Counted from the first letter of the stretch, positions 15,542 through 24,900 are shown. The stretch: DNA of 35,113 nt from Gemmatimonadetes bacterium bin94 (GCA_002238865.1 MPNE01000038.1:1-35113), one strand, 5' to 3'. The notes: a model not told the origin generated them from the letters alone. A program made the numbers and translations.

Positions 15542-16117
15542 TTGGCTACACCCACCCCCCTCTTCACCTCCGATCGTGAGCGGCGCCTCTGGTGCTGGGC
15601 GCTGGCCGTCGTGGTGGCCATCTACTCCACCCTGGGGCTGGCGGGCACGCTGGCCGAGGTGCTGCGCGAGCACCGCCTGCTGCCGGCCGCGTTCTTCTTC
15701 CTGATGTTCCTCACGGTGGCGGCCATCGTCGGGAGCGGGCTGAAGAGGCGTCCCGGGCGGCGCGAGATCTGGGTGGGGCTCGGCTTGATGGCTGTCTACG
15801 GGATGTTGGTGCTCAGGATGAGCGGCAGTATCGAGGAGCGCACGCACCTGTTCGAATACGGCATCGTCGGCGTGCTGATCTACCAGGCACTCAGCGAGCG
15901 TTCCGGGAACGCTCGCCGGGTGCCGGTGCCGGCGGTGCTCGCGCTGGTCGTGACCGCGCTGGTGGGCTGGATTGACGAGGGGATTCAGGCGGTGCTGCCG
16001 AACCGGGTGTACGACAACTTCGACGTCTTCTCCAACGTCGTCGCCGCGGTGATCGGGATCGGGGGGAGTGTGGTGATCGGGTGGTTGAACGCGGGTTTGG
16101 AGAGGCGGCGCTCGTAG
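15542..16117 (+). CDS. VanZ-like membrane protein
   Basis: The 191-residue membrane protein has about four to five hydrophobic segments (LAVVVAIYSTLGLAG, AAFFFLMFLTVAAIVG, IWVGLGLMAVYGMLVL, LALVVTALVGW). It has the VanZ-like signature: THLFEYGIVGVLIYQAL followed by DEGIQAVLPNRVYDNFDVFSN and a terminal glycine-rich helix. The family is named after the teicoplanin-resistance protein, but most members have no known role. No ATG is available; TTG 15542 with AGGGAA upstream gives a sensible N-terminus. It is divergent from the LivJ-type gene across the direct repeats. Confidence 0.8.
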   Translation: MATPTPLFTSDRERRLWCWALAVVVAIYSTLGLAGTLAEVLREHRLLPAAFFFLMFLTVAAIVGSGLKRRPGRREIWVGLGLMAVYGMLVLRMSGSIEERTHLFEYGIVGVLIYQALSERSGNARRVPVPAVLALVVTALVGWIDEGIQAVLPNRVYDNFDVFSNVVAAVIGIGGSVVIGWLNAGLERRRS

Positions 16118-16200
16118 GTGAATCGGGCCAGCGCCGCCAGGCCGTCGCGGGGTGCCCGCGGTCCTGTCATGGGCCAGCCGACCAAGGATCGACGTCAATC

Positions 16201-16292
16201 ACGGAATTGCAATGATGCCAGATATGCTATTGCAATCGTTACGGCGGTGGAATCGCAATGTCAGTGGCGGTGGAATCGCAACCTTTGGCCCC
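16201..16292. repeat. Four-unit 23-bp periodic motif array (iteron-like)
   Basis: In the 300-base gap 16118-16417 the octamer ATTGCAAT (a perfect palindrome) occurs at 16206 and 16229, ATCGCAAT at 16252 and ATCGCAAC at 16275, each exactly 23 bases after the last. Units 3 and 4 also share GTGGA before and GGCG-rich sequence around the octamer. The array ends about 125 bases before the GTG of the propeller pair. It is the only structured element I see in this gap. It could be an operator array or a decaying tandem repeat. Confidence 0.75.
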
Positions 16293-16417
16293 GTCGCGGG
16301 TAGGAGTTGGCATTGTGGCCCACGTGCGAGTGCCATAGAGTTCCCGCCTGTCCCGATCCACCTTACCCCCGAGTGTAACCCGGAATCCATGCGCACCATG
16401 ATGATCGGCATGTCACC

Positions 16418-17638
16418 GTGACCGGCAGGCGCGCGTCCAGCCGGCCGGCGACCGTCGTACGCATCGGGTTGTTGGCTGCCCTCTTCGCCCTGGCTTCCGC
16501 CGGATCCGAAGCCGCTGCGCTCCAAAGCCAGTTCAGCGTAACGGACAGCGCCGGGATTCGAATCACCACGAGCGATGCTGCCGACCGGGACGCCGGAGCC
16601 GTTTGTTCGCTGGCCGAAGCAGCGGACACGCGCGTCGCCAGCCCTGCCTCGGGCGAATGGACGCTTTACGGGATCGAAGACCTAGACCGGATGGAGGACG
16701 GCCGCCTCGTCCTGGTGAACCGGGGCTCCCGTGAGCTGTTGATGTTCGGCCGGGACGGGAAGTTTCTCCGATCCGTCGGCGGAAGCGGCGAAGGCCCTGG
16801 AGAGTTCATGGATCCAATCGAACTCGACTTTGTCGCGGGCGACTCCATCGTTGCATGGGACTGGCGCTCGGGGCGACTGGAGCTGTTCGGGCCCGACGGG
16901 TCTCCGGGGAGAAGCGTCAGGCTCGACCCGCCGGTCCCCAATCCCGCCGGCTACGTGGGTGTGATCGGGGGTGAGGGGATAGCCATCGCCAGCCACGATG
17001 TGCGACAGTTCGACACGCAGTTGGTGCCGCAGTTCCTGCAGATCCTTCGGTACGACTGGGGCGGCAGGCTGCTCGACACGCTGGCGACGCTGCCGTATGG
17101 GGAACTGGGGCTGCTTGCGCCGGGGAGCAGGAGGATGAGTAGGCCGGCCTTTGAGTCGAGAGGTGTTTTTTCGACCCACGGCGACCTGTTGTACACGTCG
17201 GACGGCGCCTCGCCGGAGGTTCGGGTACATCGCGGCGAGCGGCTCGAGCGTATCGTTCGTTGGGACCCAGGTGACCTGTCCGTGCGCGCGGACGACGGGA
17301 CGGCCTACAGTGACGCTCGGCTGGAGGGAGTAGCCGACGATCTGGCACCCGCCATTCGCAGGAGCCTGAACGCGTTTCCACCCAAGGACACTTTTCCGGC
17401 CGTCACGGAGATCCGGATTGACCCCCGGGGTCGACTCTGGATCCGGACGTTCGCCCGCCCGGGCTCGACCGCCAATGAATGGCTGGGCTTTGCGGAGACG
17501 GGCGCGTTCATCTGCAGCCTGTCGGTGCCGAGGGCGTTCGCGGTCTTCCACTTCGACTCCGCGGCGGTTGTCGGCGTGCACAAGGACGAGATGGACGTTG
17601 AATCCCTCGAGGTGAGGTCGTTTACGGTCCCGAGATGA
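16418..17638 (+). CDS. Exported six-bladed beta-propeller protein (first of a coupled pair)
   Basis: The 406-residue protein has a twin-Arg-poor signal peptide (basic start, then IGLLAALFALASAGSEAAA). Propeller blades follow: LDRMEDGRLVLVNRGSRELL, MFGRDGKFLRSVGGSGEGPGEF, DSIVAWDWRSGRLELFGPDG, and ITEIRIDPRGRLWIRTF-like strands near the end. GTG 16418 is the only suitable start; nearby ATGs run into stops in another frame. Its stop overlaps the ATG of the next gene (ATGA), so the two propellers are translationally coupled. The ligand or enzymatic role is unknown. The 23-bp array upstream is the likely regulatory region. Confidence 0.82.
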   Translation: MTGRRASSRPATVVRIGLLAALFALASAGSEAAALQSQFSVTDSAGIRITTSDAADRDAGAVCSLAEAADTRVASPASGEWTLYGIEDLDRMEDGRLVLVNRGSRELLMFGRDGKFLRSVGGSGEGPGEFMDPIELDFVAGDSIVAWDWRSGRLELFGPDGSPGRSVRLDPPVPNPAGYVGVIGGEGIAIASHDVRQFDTQLVPQFLQILRYDWGGRLLDTLATLPYGELGLLAPGSRRMSRPAFESRGVFSTHGDLLYTSDGASPEVRVHRGERLERIVRWDPGDLSVRADDGTAYSDARLEGVADDLAPAIRRSLNAFPPKDTFPAVTEIRIDPRGRLWIRTFARPGSTANEWLGFAETGAFICSLSVPRAFAVFHFDSAAVVGVHKDEMDVESLEVRSFTVPR

Positions 17639-18831
17639 AAGTTCGAAGGCGACACATGCAAAGCAGTTTATTTCCGGCCATCGCATGCGCTGCGATGCTC
17701 ATCAGCGCCGGCCACCCCCTCTCCGCGTCGGCCAGCCCGTTCACATTGCAGACCGTGGTCGAGAGCGAAAGTCCACGCGATCCCGACCTGACCCTGGCAG
17801 TCGAGCCGCTGGTGCGGATCGGCAGCATCGACGGAGAGATGGACTACATCTTCGGCAACGTGACCGGCGCTGTTCGCCTGGAGGACGGGAGCGTGGTCAT
17901 TGCGGACGAGCAGAGCTACAACGTCCGCAGCTTCGACGCGAGCGGTCAGCACATGTGGACGAGCGGGCGGCGCGGCGAAGGGCCCGGCGACTACGGTGGA
18001 CTCCGGCTGCTGCGGGGCTGCCCGGGAGCGCCGATCACGGTGTTCGACTGGAATCTGGACCGGATCACCGAGCTGGACCGGGACGGGGAGGTGACGAACA
18101 CGCGGGCGCTCAACTCGGACGGAGTGAATTCCTACAACGAACCCGCCTGCACGCCCGACGGCGACCTGGTTTTCACCCCGTGGCCGGATACCGACCGAAC
18201 CGTGGCCGAGGGCGAGCACCACCGTTGGGAAATGGAGCTGAGACGGGCGCGTGGCGGCGAGCAGATCACCCTGCGTTCCGGGATCTCGGGGACGGAGCGC
18301 ACCCGTCATGCCAACAGCGACGGTCCCAGAACGTGGGGACGAACAATGGTGTTCGCGGTCGCGCCGACCGGTGTCTGGTACGGGTCGGCCGACGACTACG
18401 AAGTCGAACATGTGGACTGGACCGGCCGCGTGACCCGCGTCGCCCGCTGGGCCGGCCCGGATCTGACGGTCACGCGCGAGCGCCTGGACAGATACCTGGA
18501 CGCCAGGCTGGCCCGTTACGGGGAGCCCGCAGACCGCCGGCGCTTCGAGAGTGACAGGTGGCCGGGCATCAGGGACGGGCTGCCGGACCGGTTCCCCGCG
18601 TACGAAGCTCTCCTGACGCTGCCGGACGGGAGCATGTGGGTAACGACCTACGGCTGGCGGTCACCGGAGCAGGAACTACACCTCCTCGATGCGGACGGCG
18701 TGTGGATTCGTCGCCTCACCATGCCCGCCGGCTCGACCGTCCTCGACGCGGGTCCGGACTGGGTGCTGCTTGGGCAGCGTGGGGAACTGGATGTGCCGGT
18801 TGTGGCGGTTTATGAGCTGGTTGCCCGCTGA
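17635..18831 (+). CDS. Exported six-bladed beta-propeller protein (second of a coupled pair)
   Basis: The 398-residue product has a signal peptide (MKVRRRHMQSSLF then PAIACAAMLISAG, likely cleavage after ASA). Blades resemble its neighbour: VRLEDGSVVIADEQSYNVRS, FDASGQHMWTSGRRGEGPGDY and ITVFDWNLDRITELDRDGEV. The GEGPGDY/GEGPGEF loop is shared by all three propellers in the window. The ATG overlaps the preceding stop by the ATGA arrangement. The coupled pair suggests two subunits of one envelope assembly, but this is inference. About 60 bases downstream the G+C-rich chromosome gives way to the toxin-antitoxin promoter. Confidence 0.82.
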   Translation: MKVRRRHMQSSLFPAIACAAMLISAGHPLSASASPFTLQTVVESESPRDPDLTLAVEPLVRIGSIDGEMDYIFGNVTGAVRLEDGSVVIADEQSYNVRSFDASGQHMWTSGRRGEGPGDYGGLRLLRGCPGAPITVFDWNLDRITELDRDGEVTNTRALNSDGVNSYNEPACTPDGDLVFTPWPDTDRTVAEGEHHRWEMELRRARGGEQITLRSGISGTERTRHANSDGPRTWGRTMVFAVAPTGVWYGSADDYEVEHVDWTGRVTRVARWAGPDLTVTRERLDRYLDARLARYGEPADRRRFESDRWPGIRDGLPDRFPAYEALLTLPDGSMWVTTYGWRSPEQELHLLDADGVWIRRLTMPAGSTVLDAGPDWVLLGQRGELDVPVVAVYELVAR

Positions 18832-18894
18832 CCGAAAGATGACGGTGTTCCGCTAAGCTTGGGTTCTCCCGACATGTCATGAACACTGGACAGT

Positions 18895-18914
18895 ATGTAC
18901 CATACATGGTACAT
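18895..18914. promoter_or_regulatory. Inverted-repeat operator of the HigBA-like module
   Basis: ATGTACCAT (18895-18903) and ATGGTACAT (18906-18914) form a perfect 9-bp inverted repeat with a two-base spacer, 24 bases before the toxin start. A TATGTA inside it could be a -10 element, so bound protein would occlude the promoter. XRE-type antitoxins typically bind such palindromes to repress their operon. Confidence 0.8.
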
Positions 18915-18937
18915 TAGCTTGACGAGGTCAACCCAGA

Positions 18938-19285
18938 TTGGCGGAACTGAAGAAACTACCGGCGGCATTCTACCAAAGCTCCGGCGGCAAGGAGCCGGTC
19001 AGGGACTGGCTACTGGCCCTGGACGAGAAGAGCAGGCGGATTGTTGGACGGGATATTGCCACAGCGGAGTTCGCCTGGCCGGTCGGGATGCCGCTATGCC
19101 GGAACCTGGGCGGCGGACTTCACGAGGTTCGGTCGAGCATTAGCGGAAAGCGTATCGCCCGGGTGATCTTCGTCGTGCACGCCGGCCAAATGGTCTTGTT
19201 GCATGGGTTGTTGAAGAAAGCGCAAAAGACTCCGAAGGGAGACTTGGAACTCGCGAGACGACGAGCAAAGGAGATCACTTTATGA
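18938..19285 (+). CDS. HigB/RelE-superfamily toxin (Gp49-like)
   Basis: The 115-residue basic protein has the phage Gp49-like/HigB pattern: FYQSSGGKEPVRDWLLAL near the N-terminus, CRNLGGGLHEVRSSISGKRI in the middle and RVIFVVHAGQMVLLHGLLKKAQKTP toward the end, a Lys-rich tail. These proteins are ribosome-dependent mRNA interferases. LHEVR and the LKKxQKTP block are the family hallmarks. The start is TTG 18938; there is no good Shine-Dalgarno, which may keep toxin synthesis low. The stop overlaps the antitoxin ATG (ATGA). Toxin-first order is typical of HigBA. Confidence 0.87.
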   Translation: MAELKKLPAAFYQSSGGKEPVRDWLLALDEKSRRIVGRDIATAEFAWPVGMPLCRNLGGGLHEVRSSISGKRIARVIFVVHAGQMVLLHGLLKKAQKTPKGDLELARRRAKEITL

Positions 19286-19572
19286 CGAAAAGACCGGGAC
19301 GGATCGGGTCTTCTTTCGAGGACTACCTGGCCGAGCAGGGAACCCTCGAAGAGACCAGCGCGATTGCCGTAAAGCGCGTTCTGGCCTGGCAGTTGAAGCA
19401 GGCCATGGAAACGAGGCAGATGAGCAAGAGCGCCATGGCTCTGGCGATGCAGACGAGTCGCAGCCAGTTGGACCGCATTCTGGATCCGAGTAACGACCAC
19501 ATCCGCCTGGATACACTCACCGCAGCCGCGAACGTCCTGGGTCTCAATCTGCGGATCGAGCTGGTCGGTTAG
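19282..19572 (+). CDS. HigA-like XRE-family antitoxin
   Basis: The 96-residue protein has a helix-turn-helix of the XRE type: VLAWQLKQAMETRQMSKSAM then ALAMQTSRSQLDRILDP, followed by LDTLTAAANVLGLNLRIELVG. It starts inside the toxin stop codon. From family knowledge it should neutralise the toxin and repress the operon through the 18895-18914 palindrome. The N-terminal 25 residues (SFEDYLAEQGTLEE) match the extended N-terminus common in Gp49-linked antitoxins. Confidence 0.88.
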   Translation: MTKRPGRIGSSFEDYLAEQGTLEETSAIAVKRVLAWQLKQAMETRQMSKSAMALAMQTSRSQLDRILDPSNDHIRLDTLTAAANVLGLNLRIELVG

Positions 19573-19574
19573 CC

Positions 19575-19808
19575 TTGTCCAGTCACGACAGGAAAGGGCG
19601 TCTCTCTCCGGACGACCGGCGGCGCGAGAAACTGGAGTCTCAACCCCTCGAATCCGCGCTTGAGCGCAGGCGCAGGCTGTTCGACGAGGTCTTCGCCGAC
19701 TTCGACGCGCGCGGCGTCGGGCTGCGCATGGCCGACAACCTTCCGCGCGAGGCCATCTACGACCGTTCGGCGATCCGTTCCGTCCCTTCCCGCAGAACCG
19801 CAAGGTAG
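19575..19808 (+). CDS. Small hypothetical protein downstream of the antitoxin
   Basis: An open frame of 77 codons begins at TTG 19575, two bases after the antitoxin stop. The product is highly charged, with a predicted helix LESALERRRRLFDEVFADFD. No family is recognised. The final 17 codons overlap the 3' end of the convergent Fic gene, and the product past MADNLPREAIYD looks like read-through of that gene's complement, so the original C-terminus may have been lost. It may be a third member of the operon or a truncated remnant. Confidence 0.35.
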   Translation: MSSHDRKGRLSPDDRRREKLESQPLESALERRRRLFDEVFADFDARGVGLRMADNLPREAIYDRSAIRSVPSRRTAR

Positions 19809-20932
19809 CGCTCATAGGTGAAGATCCTGCCCCGCTGGCGGCCCGTGACCTCGCGAACGATGTCGAGATCCTCGAGAATCCGAAGCACCGCGGACACGGT
19901 CGGCGCGGACAGGCCGGTGCGCCGCGCGAGGTGGCGGATGTCACCGGCAGGACGTTCGACCAGGGACTGGTGCACTCGCAGCGCCGAACCCGCGCGCCGT
20001 CCCAGGCGGCCGATTCCCGAGCGGTCGTCGCGGATCGTTTCGCTGACGGACCGGGCCGTGGCGACCGCCTCTTCCGCCACCTCGCGCGCCCCCTCCAGGA
20101 AAAACCTCAACCAGGCTTCCCAATCTCCGGTGCGCCGAGTGTCGCCCAGAAGCCGGTAGTAGGTGCTCCGATTGCGTTTGAAGTACAGGCTGAGGTAAAG
20201 AAGCGGCTCCCGGAGGAGTCCGGCGTCGCACAGCATGAGGGTGATCAGCAGTCGTCCCAGTCGCCCGTTGCCGTCGAGGAAGGGATGGATGGTTTCGAAC
20301 TGGACATGCGCGAGCCCGGCCCTGACCAGCACGGGAAGGTCGTCGTCCGTGGCGTGAATGAACCGCTCCAGGTCGGCCATGCACTGCTGGACGTGGTTGG
20401 GGGGTGGCGGAACGAAGGCCGCGTTGCCGGGCCGCGATCCGCCGATCCAGTTCTGCGACCGCCGAAACTCACCTGGCGTCATGGCCTTCCCGCGACCGTC
20501 CGCAAACAACCTGGCGTGCATCTCCCGCAGTAGGCGATTCGAGATCGGGAAGCCGCCCCGCAAGCGCTCGACGCCGTGATTCAGGGCAGCGACGGCGTTT
20601 GACGTTTCGAGGACGTCGGTGGCGGAAATGCCCGGCCCACCTCCTGCTTCGTGCAGCATGAGGTCGGCCAGCGAGGACCGGGTGCCTTCGATCTGGGAGG
20701 ATAGGACCGCCTCTTTACGGACGTAGCCGTAGACGAAGACGGCTGCGTCGGGCAGGAGTTCGGTGACTGCGTCGAGGCGGCCGACGGCGGTTGCTGCTTC
20801 TTCGAGTAGAAGTCCGAGGCTCTCGCGGGAACGGATTCGCGGGGTCGGAGGAAGGGGCCCGGGTATGAACGCATGTACGGTCTCACCGCCGGTGGCGGTC
20901 GATTCGTAGGTGCCGGTGGATTCGCGTCGCAT
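19757..20932 (-). CDS. Fic-family protein (predicted AMP-transferase) with N-terminal inhibitory motif
   Basis: The 391-residue protein has the full Fic active-site loop HPFLDGNGRLGR (residues 216-227; HPFx(D/E)GNGRxxR), including the catalytic His216. The flap region includes RSQNWIGGSRPGNAAFVPPPP. The N-terminal SSQIEG (78-83) fits the class II inhibitory motif (S/T)xxxE(G/N), with Glu82 able to block ATP. A winged-helix segment at the C-terminus (DIRHLARRTGLSAPTVSAVL) is common in these larger Fic proteins. They transfer AMP to hydroxyl side chains of target proteins; the target here is unknown. The start is ATG 20932. It sits between a toxin-antitoxin pair and another small-gene pair. Confidence 0.92.
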   Translation of the reverse strand: MRRESTGTYESTATGGETVHAFIPGPLPPTPRIRSRESLGLLLEEAATAVGRLDAVTELLPDAAVFVYGYVRKEAVLSSQIEGTRSSLADLMLHEAGGGPGISATDVLETSNAVAALNHGVERLRGGFPISNRLLREMHARLFADGRGKAMTPGEFRRSQNWIGGSRPGNAAFVPPPPNHVQQCMADLERFIHATDDDLPVLVRAGLAHVQFETIHPFLDGNGRLGRLLITLMLCDAGLLREPLLYLSLYFKRNRSTYYRLLGDTRRTGDWEAWLRFFLEGAREVAEEAVATARSVSETIRDDRSGIGRLGRRAGSALRVHQSLVERPAGDIRHLARRTGLSAPTVSAVLRILEDLDIVREVTGRQRGRIFTYERYLAVLREGTERIAERS

Positions 20933-21216
20933 GGGGAGGTCGCTGTGGGAACGAAGCGGTGGTGTCGGATCCCAAGATGGCGCGGTGGTAAGAAAGGTTC
21001 AAGGAGTTCGCTTTTGTTAGCGGCTGGGTTGGCGAGGCAAGCTTGCTAACGGCGACCGGTTCAGGGTGCTAATGAAAGCAAAGGGGTGTTTGTTTTTGTT
21101 ACGGGATCGGTAACCAAGGAACTTTTCTTAACGCGGTGGGTTGCCCGCCGACCTGATACGAGTTGCTGCTCGCCGGTCTGGTTGTTTCTTCTCGCGCCGT
21201 GGGTACGAAGGAGCGC
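20933..21216. other. Gene-free stretch upstream of the Fic gene
   Basis: No gene is supported here. It should contain the Fic promoter on the minus strand. GTTAGC near 21016 and GCTAAC near 21046 are inverted copies about 30 bases apart, and related GCTAAT and GTTAC strings follow to about 21115. This stretch is richer in T than its surroundings. Whether the copies form an operator is uncertain. Confidence 0.3.
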
Positions 21217-21477
21217 TTACTCCAATGGCGCAATCTTGCCGGGCGCCTCCAGACGGCTGGCTCGCTTCCAGGCCGCCCGCAGCTCCGTTTGATGGAGCGA
21301 AGCCCATTCGAGTACGAGACTCTTGGCGCGCGGAGACAGTCGTCCCTGGAGCACCGTTAGGCTGTCGATCTCCACGAGGGCCTCCTGTTCACCATACAGG
21401 GCATGGAAGTGCGCCGGTCCATGGTCGCTGAAGTACATGCGGATGACGATTCCATAGAACCGACACAGCTCAGGCAC
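21217..21477 (-). CDS. DUF4160-family protein
   Basis: The 86-residue protein has the DUF4160 pattern: CRFYGIVIRMYFSDHGPAHF then HALYGEQEALVEID and a helical end LVLEWASLHQTELRAAWKRA. The start is GTG 21477, located inside the end of the upstream DUF2442 gene (8-base overlap). DUF4160 and DUF2442 genes frequently occur together and have been suspected of forming a toxin-antitoxin-like or mobile pair, but no activity is established to my knowledge. Confidence 0.88.
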   Translation of the reverse strand: MPELCRFYGIVIRMYFSDHGPAHFHALYGEQEALVEIDSLTVLQGRLSPRAKSLVLEWASLHQTELRAAWKRASRLEAPGKIAPLE

Positions 21478-21754
21478 GTTCGGCCTGCGACGTGACCCCC
21501 GGGAACACCTCCTCGAGGCGCTTTCCGGTCAGTTCCATGTACAGCGCGTCCGGACACAACTCGATTTCCTCACCCCACGCCACTGCCCCGGCCGGTCCCA
21601 GGCGGACATCCTCGAAACATTGGGGATCATTCCAGGCCGAAAACACGCCGCGCCCGGCCAGGTGGGCCAAGTCGACCTCTCCGGCCGATCCGTCCGAATA
21701 CCGAATCCAGATCCGGTAATCCTCCAAGGCTGTAACATCTGTCGGGCGGACCAA
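21470..21754 (-). CDS. DUF2442-family protein
   Basis: The 94-residue protein matches DUF2442: VTALEDYRIWIRYSDGSAGE then VDLAHLAGRGVFSAW and LGPAGAVAWGEEIELCPDAL. TTG 21754 is used because GGAGGAG lies at ideal spacing upstream and because no ATG precedes the conserved block in this frame. It is translationally overlapped with DUF4160. Some DUF2442 proteins are fused to XRE domains; this one is not. Confidence 0.87.
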   Translation of the reverse strand: MVRPTDVTALEDYRIWIRYSDGSAGEVDLAHLAGRGVFSAWNDPQCFEDVRLGPAGAVAWGEEIELCPDALYMELTGKRLEEVFPGVTSQAERA

Positions 21755-21963
21755 GACTCTCCTCCGTGCTACTTTCGGGCACCGCTGACTTCAGAACACA
21801 ATATGGGGAAGTCAGGACGCGCACGGCAGGCCACGGCCATCACCACCGCATCATCACGCGCCTCACCAGCCGATCATCGAGCCCCTCCCGCTTGTCCCCA
21901 CCTCCGCCCTCCCGATAGCTTGACCCCGCCGATTCGCCGTTCCCACGCACAGGATTCGCCACA

Positions 21964-24900
21964 GTGAACCGCTCTTCAGTCATGTCGATCACCCTCGCCG
22001 CGACCCTTCTGGCCATTGCGCCGCCCGTCGATGATCAAACGCTGATCACCCGCCTCCTCGCCGGCCCGCACGCCCTCCACGCCCAGCAGGTCACCCTCGA
22101 CCCCGCACTCCTCGCCGGCTACTCCTGGCGCAACCTGGGCCCCGACCGCGGCGGCCGATCCATTGCGGTCTCCGGCGTCAAGGGCCGTCCGGACGAAGCC
22201 TACTTCGGCGCAACAGGCGGCGGCCTGTGGAAGACCACCAACGGCGGCGACGACTGGCACCCGGTCACGGACTTCCAGATCAACTCGGCGTCGGTGGGTG
22301 CGGTTGCGGTCAGCGAGACGAACCCGGACCTGGTGTTCATCGGCACCGGCGAGACGTGCATTCGCGGCAACATTCTGCCCGGCGACGGCGTGTATCGCAG
22401 CCTTGACGCCGGCGCCACCTGGGAGCACGTCGGCTTCTCGGAGTCGCACGGGATTTCGAAGATCCGCATCCATCCGACCAATCCGGACATCGTCTACGTC
22501 GCGTCGTTCGGCAAGTACGGGGTGCCGAGCGAGGAGCGCGGCCTCTTCAGGAGCACCGACGGCGGGGACAGCTGGGAGAGGGTCCTCTTCCGCGACGAGC
22601 GGACCGGTGCCATTGACATCGCGCTGGATCGCAACAACCCGGACGTGCTCTACGTGTCGCTGTGGGAGGCGTTCCGCAAGGAGTACACAATGTCGTCGGG
22701 CGGGCCGGGCAGTGGAATGTTCAAAAGCGTCGACGGCGGGGACACGTGGACCGAGATCACGCGCAATCCGGGGATGCCGCAAGAGGGCGTGGTCGGGCGG
22801 ATCGGGCTGGCCGTCTCGAGCGCGAACTCCAACCGCGTCTATTCCCTCTTCGAGAACGACAACGGCGGGCTCTTCCGCAGCGACGACGCGGGCGAGACCT
22901 GGGAGCTGATCAACGACGAGCGGCGCATCCGGCAGCGGGCGTTCTACTACACGCACGTGTTCGCGGACCATCACGACGAAGATGTCGTCTACGTGCAGAA
23001 CACGTCGTTCTTCTACTCGACCGACGGCGGCGCGACGTACGAAGTCATCAACAACGGGACCCACGGCGACTTCCACGATTTCTGGATCGACCCCGACGAC
23101 CCGGCGCACAGCGTGGTCGCCAACGACGGCGGCGGCGCGGTCAGCTTCACGACCGGCAGCGCGTGGACCGACCAGGAGTTCTCCACCGCGCAGTTCTACC
23201 ACGGCGTCACGACCGCGCACATCCCGTGGCACATCTGCGGATCGCAGCAGGACAACAGCACGCTCTGCCTCCCGTCGGACTGGAACGCGGGGCAGTTCGC
23301 GTCGGCGCTGGCCGACACGGCGGACGATTCGGGAGCCCGGGCGCCCGCGATCACCGAAGGCTCGATGGACGTGTTCTACCGTTCGGGCGGCGGCGAGCCG
23401 GGCTACATCGCGCCCGATCCGAAGGACCTCGACGTCTTCTTCTCGGGCACGAACAACGGCCGCTACATCGACAAGTTCAACCGTCGCCTGGGCACCTCGC
23501 GCGAGGTCAATCCCTACCCCTGGTTCTACTCCGGCGAGCCGGCCATCGACATGGTCGAGCGCTGGCAATGGACCTTTCCGATCATCTTTTCGCCCATCGA
23601 TGCAAATGTGTTGTACGCGTCGTCGAACCGGCTGTGGCGGACCACCGACGGCGGCACCAACTGGGACGCGCTGAGCCCCGACCTGACCCGCGCGGATCCG
23701 ATGACGCTGGGCCATTCCGGCGGGCCGATCACCGGTGACATGAACGGGCCGGAGGTGTATGCGACGATCTTCTCGGTCGGGCCCGGCAAGGTTGACATCG
23801 ATGTCATCTGGACGGGTTCGGACGACGGACTTGTGCACGTGACGCGCGACGGCGGCGAGAACTGGACAAACGTGACGCCCCCGGACATGCCGGACTTTGG
23901 GCGGGTCAGCCAGGTCGACGCATCGGCGTTCGACGCGGCCAGGGCGTACGTGTCGGCGCGGCTGGCGCTGCTCGACGACTTCCGGCCGCACATCTGGAGG
24001 ACGGACGACTTCGGCGAGACGTGGATGCGGATCGTGGACGGGATCCGCGACGACGCGTATGTGAACTCGGTGCGCGAGGATCCGAACCGGGCCGGGCTGC
24101 TGTACGCGGGGACCAATCACGGGGTGTACATCAGTTACGACGACGGCGGCTCGTGGCAGGAGCTGAACCCGGATCTGCCGGACATGCCGATCACCGACGT
24201 GATCCCGGAGCACGACGAGCTGGCGATGGCGAGCCACGGGCGGGGGTTCTGGGTGCTCGACAACATCGCCCCGCTGCGCCAGGCCGAGCCGGGGATGACG
24301 GAGCGGGACCTGGTGCTGTTCGATCCGGCGGTCGCGTACCGGTCGGCGAATGGGGTGGTGCTGTCGTGGTGGGTTGGGGAGGGGAATGAGAGTGCGGCGG
24401 ATGCGAAGCTGGAAATCATGGACGCGACCGGCGAGGTGGTGCGTACCTTCGAGCCTGCGGTAGAGGGGGAGGAGCGGGACCGGTGGAGTGGGCCGGCGCT
24501 GCCGGTGGGATCCGGGCTGCAGCGGTTGCGGTGGGATCTGCGGACGGATCCGGCGGCGAGCTTCCCCGGGATGATTCTCTGGGGCGTGCGCACGATGGCG
24601 CCGGCGGTGCCGCCGGGGGCGTACACGGTGCGCCTGACGGTGGGCGGCGTGGCGGAGAGCACCGAGGTGGAGGTGGCGCCGCACCCCTGGATCACGGACG
24701 TGACGGTCGAGGACCTGGTCGCGCAGTACGAGTTCGGGGTGCGGATCCGGGACAAGGTGGACGAGGCGAACCGGGCCGTGATCGCGATCCGGGGGGTGAA
24801 GGGGGAGTTGGAGGAGCGGTTGGAAGAGTCGGACGATGCTGGGTTGCGCGAGGTGGGGGAGGGGTTGCGGGAGGCGGCTTCGGCTGTGGAGGGGGAGATC

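Noticed and set aside
11868-16198. Two long minus-strand frames (654 and 745 codons) over the SulP and LivJ-like genes
   Set aside because: The products are low-complexity and His/Arg/Gly-rich. The real genes in this interval have clear membrane, STAS and lipobox features.
16201-16292. CRISPR array
   Set aside because: The 23-base period has only an 8-base conserved core, four units and no repeat-spacer structure. No cas genes are nearby.
18938-19143. Alternative plus-strand frame starting with ATG 18895 inside the palindrome
   Set aside because: It overlaps the operator and the toxin in another frame, and its product has no recognisable pattern.
21976-24684. A 902-codon minus-strand frame over the BNR-repeat gene
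   Set aside because: The product is an Arg/Val/His-rich mirror of the BNR repeats without motifs. The plus-strand gene has a signal peptide and about ten Asp-box repeats.
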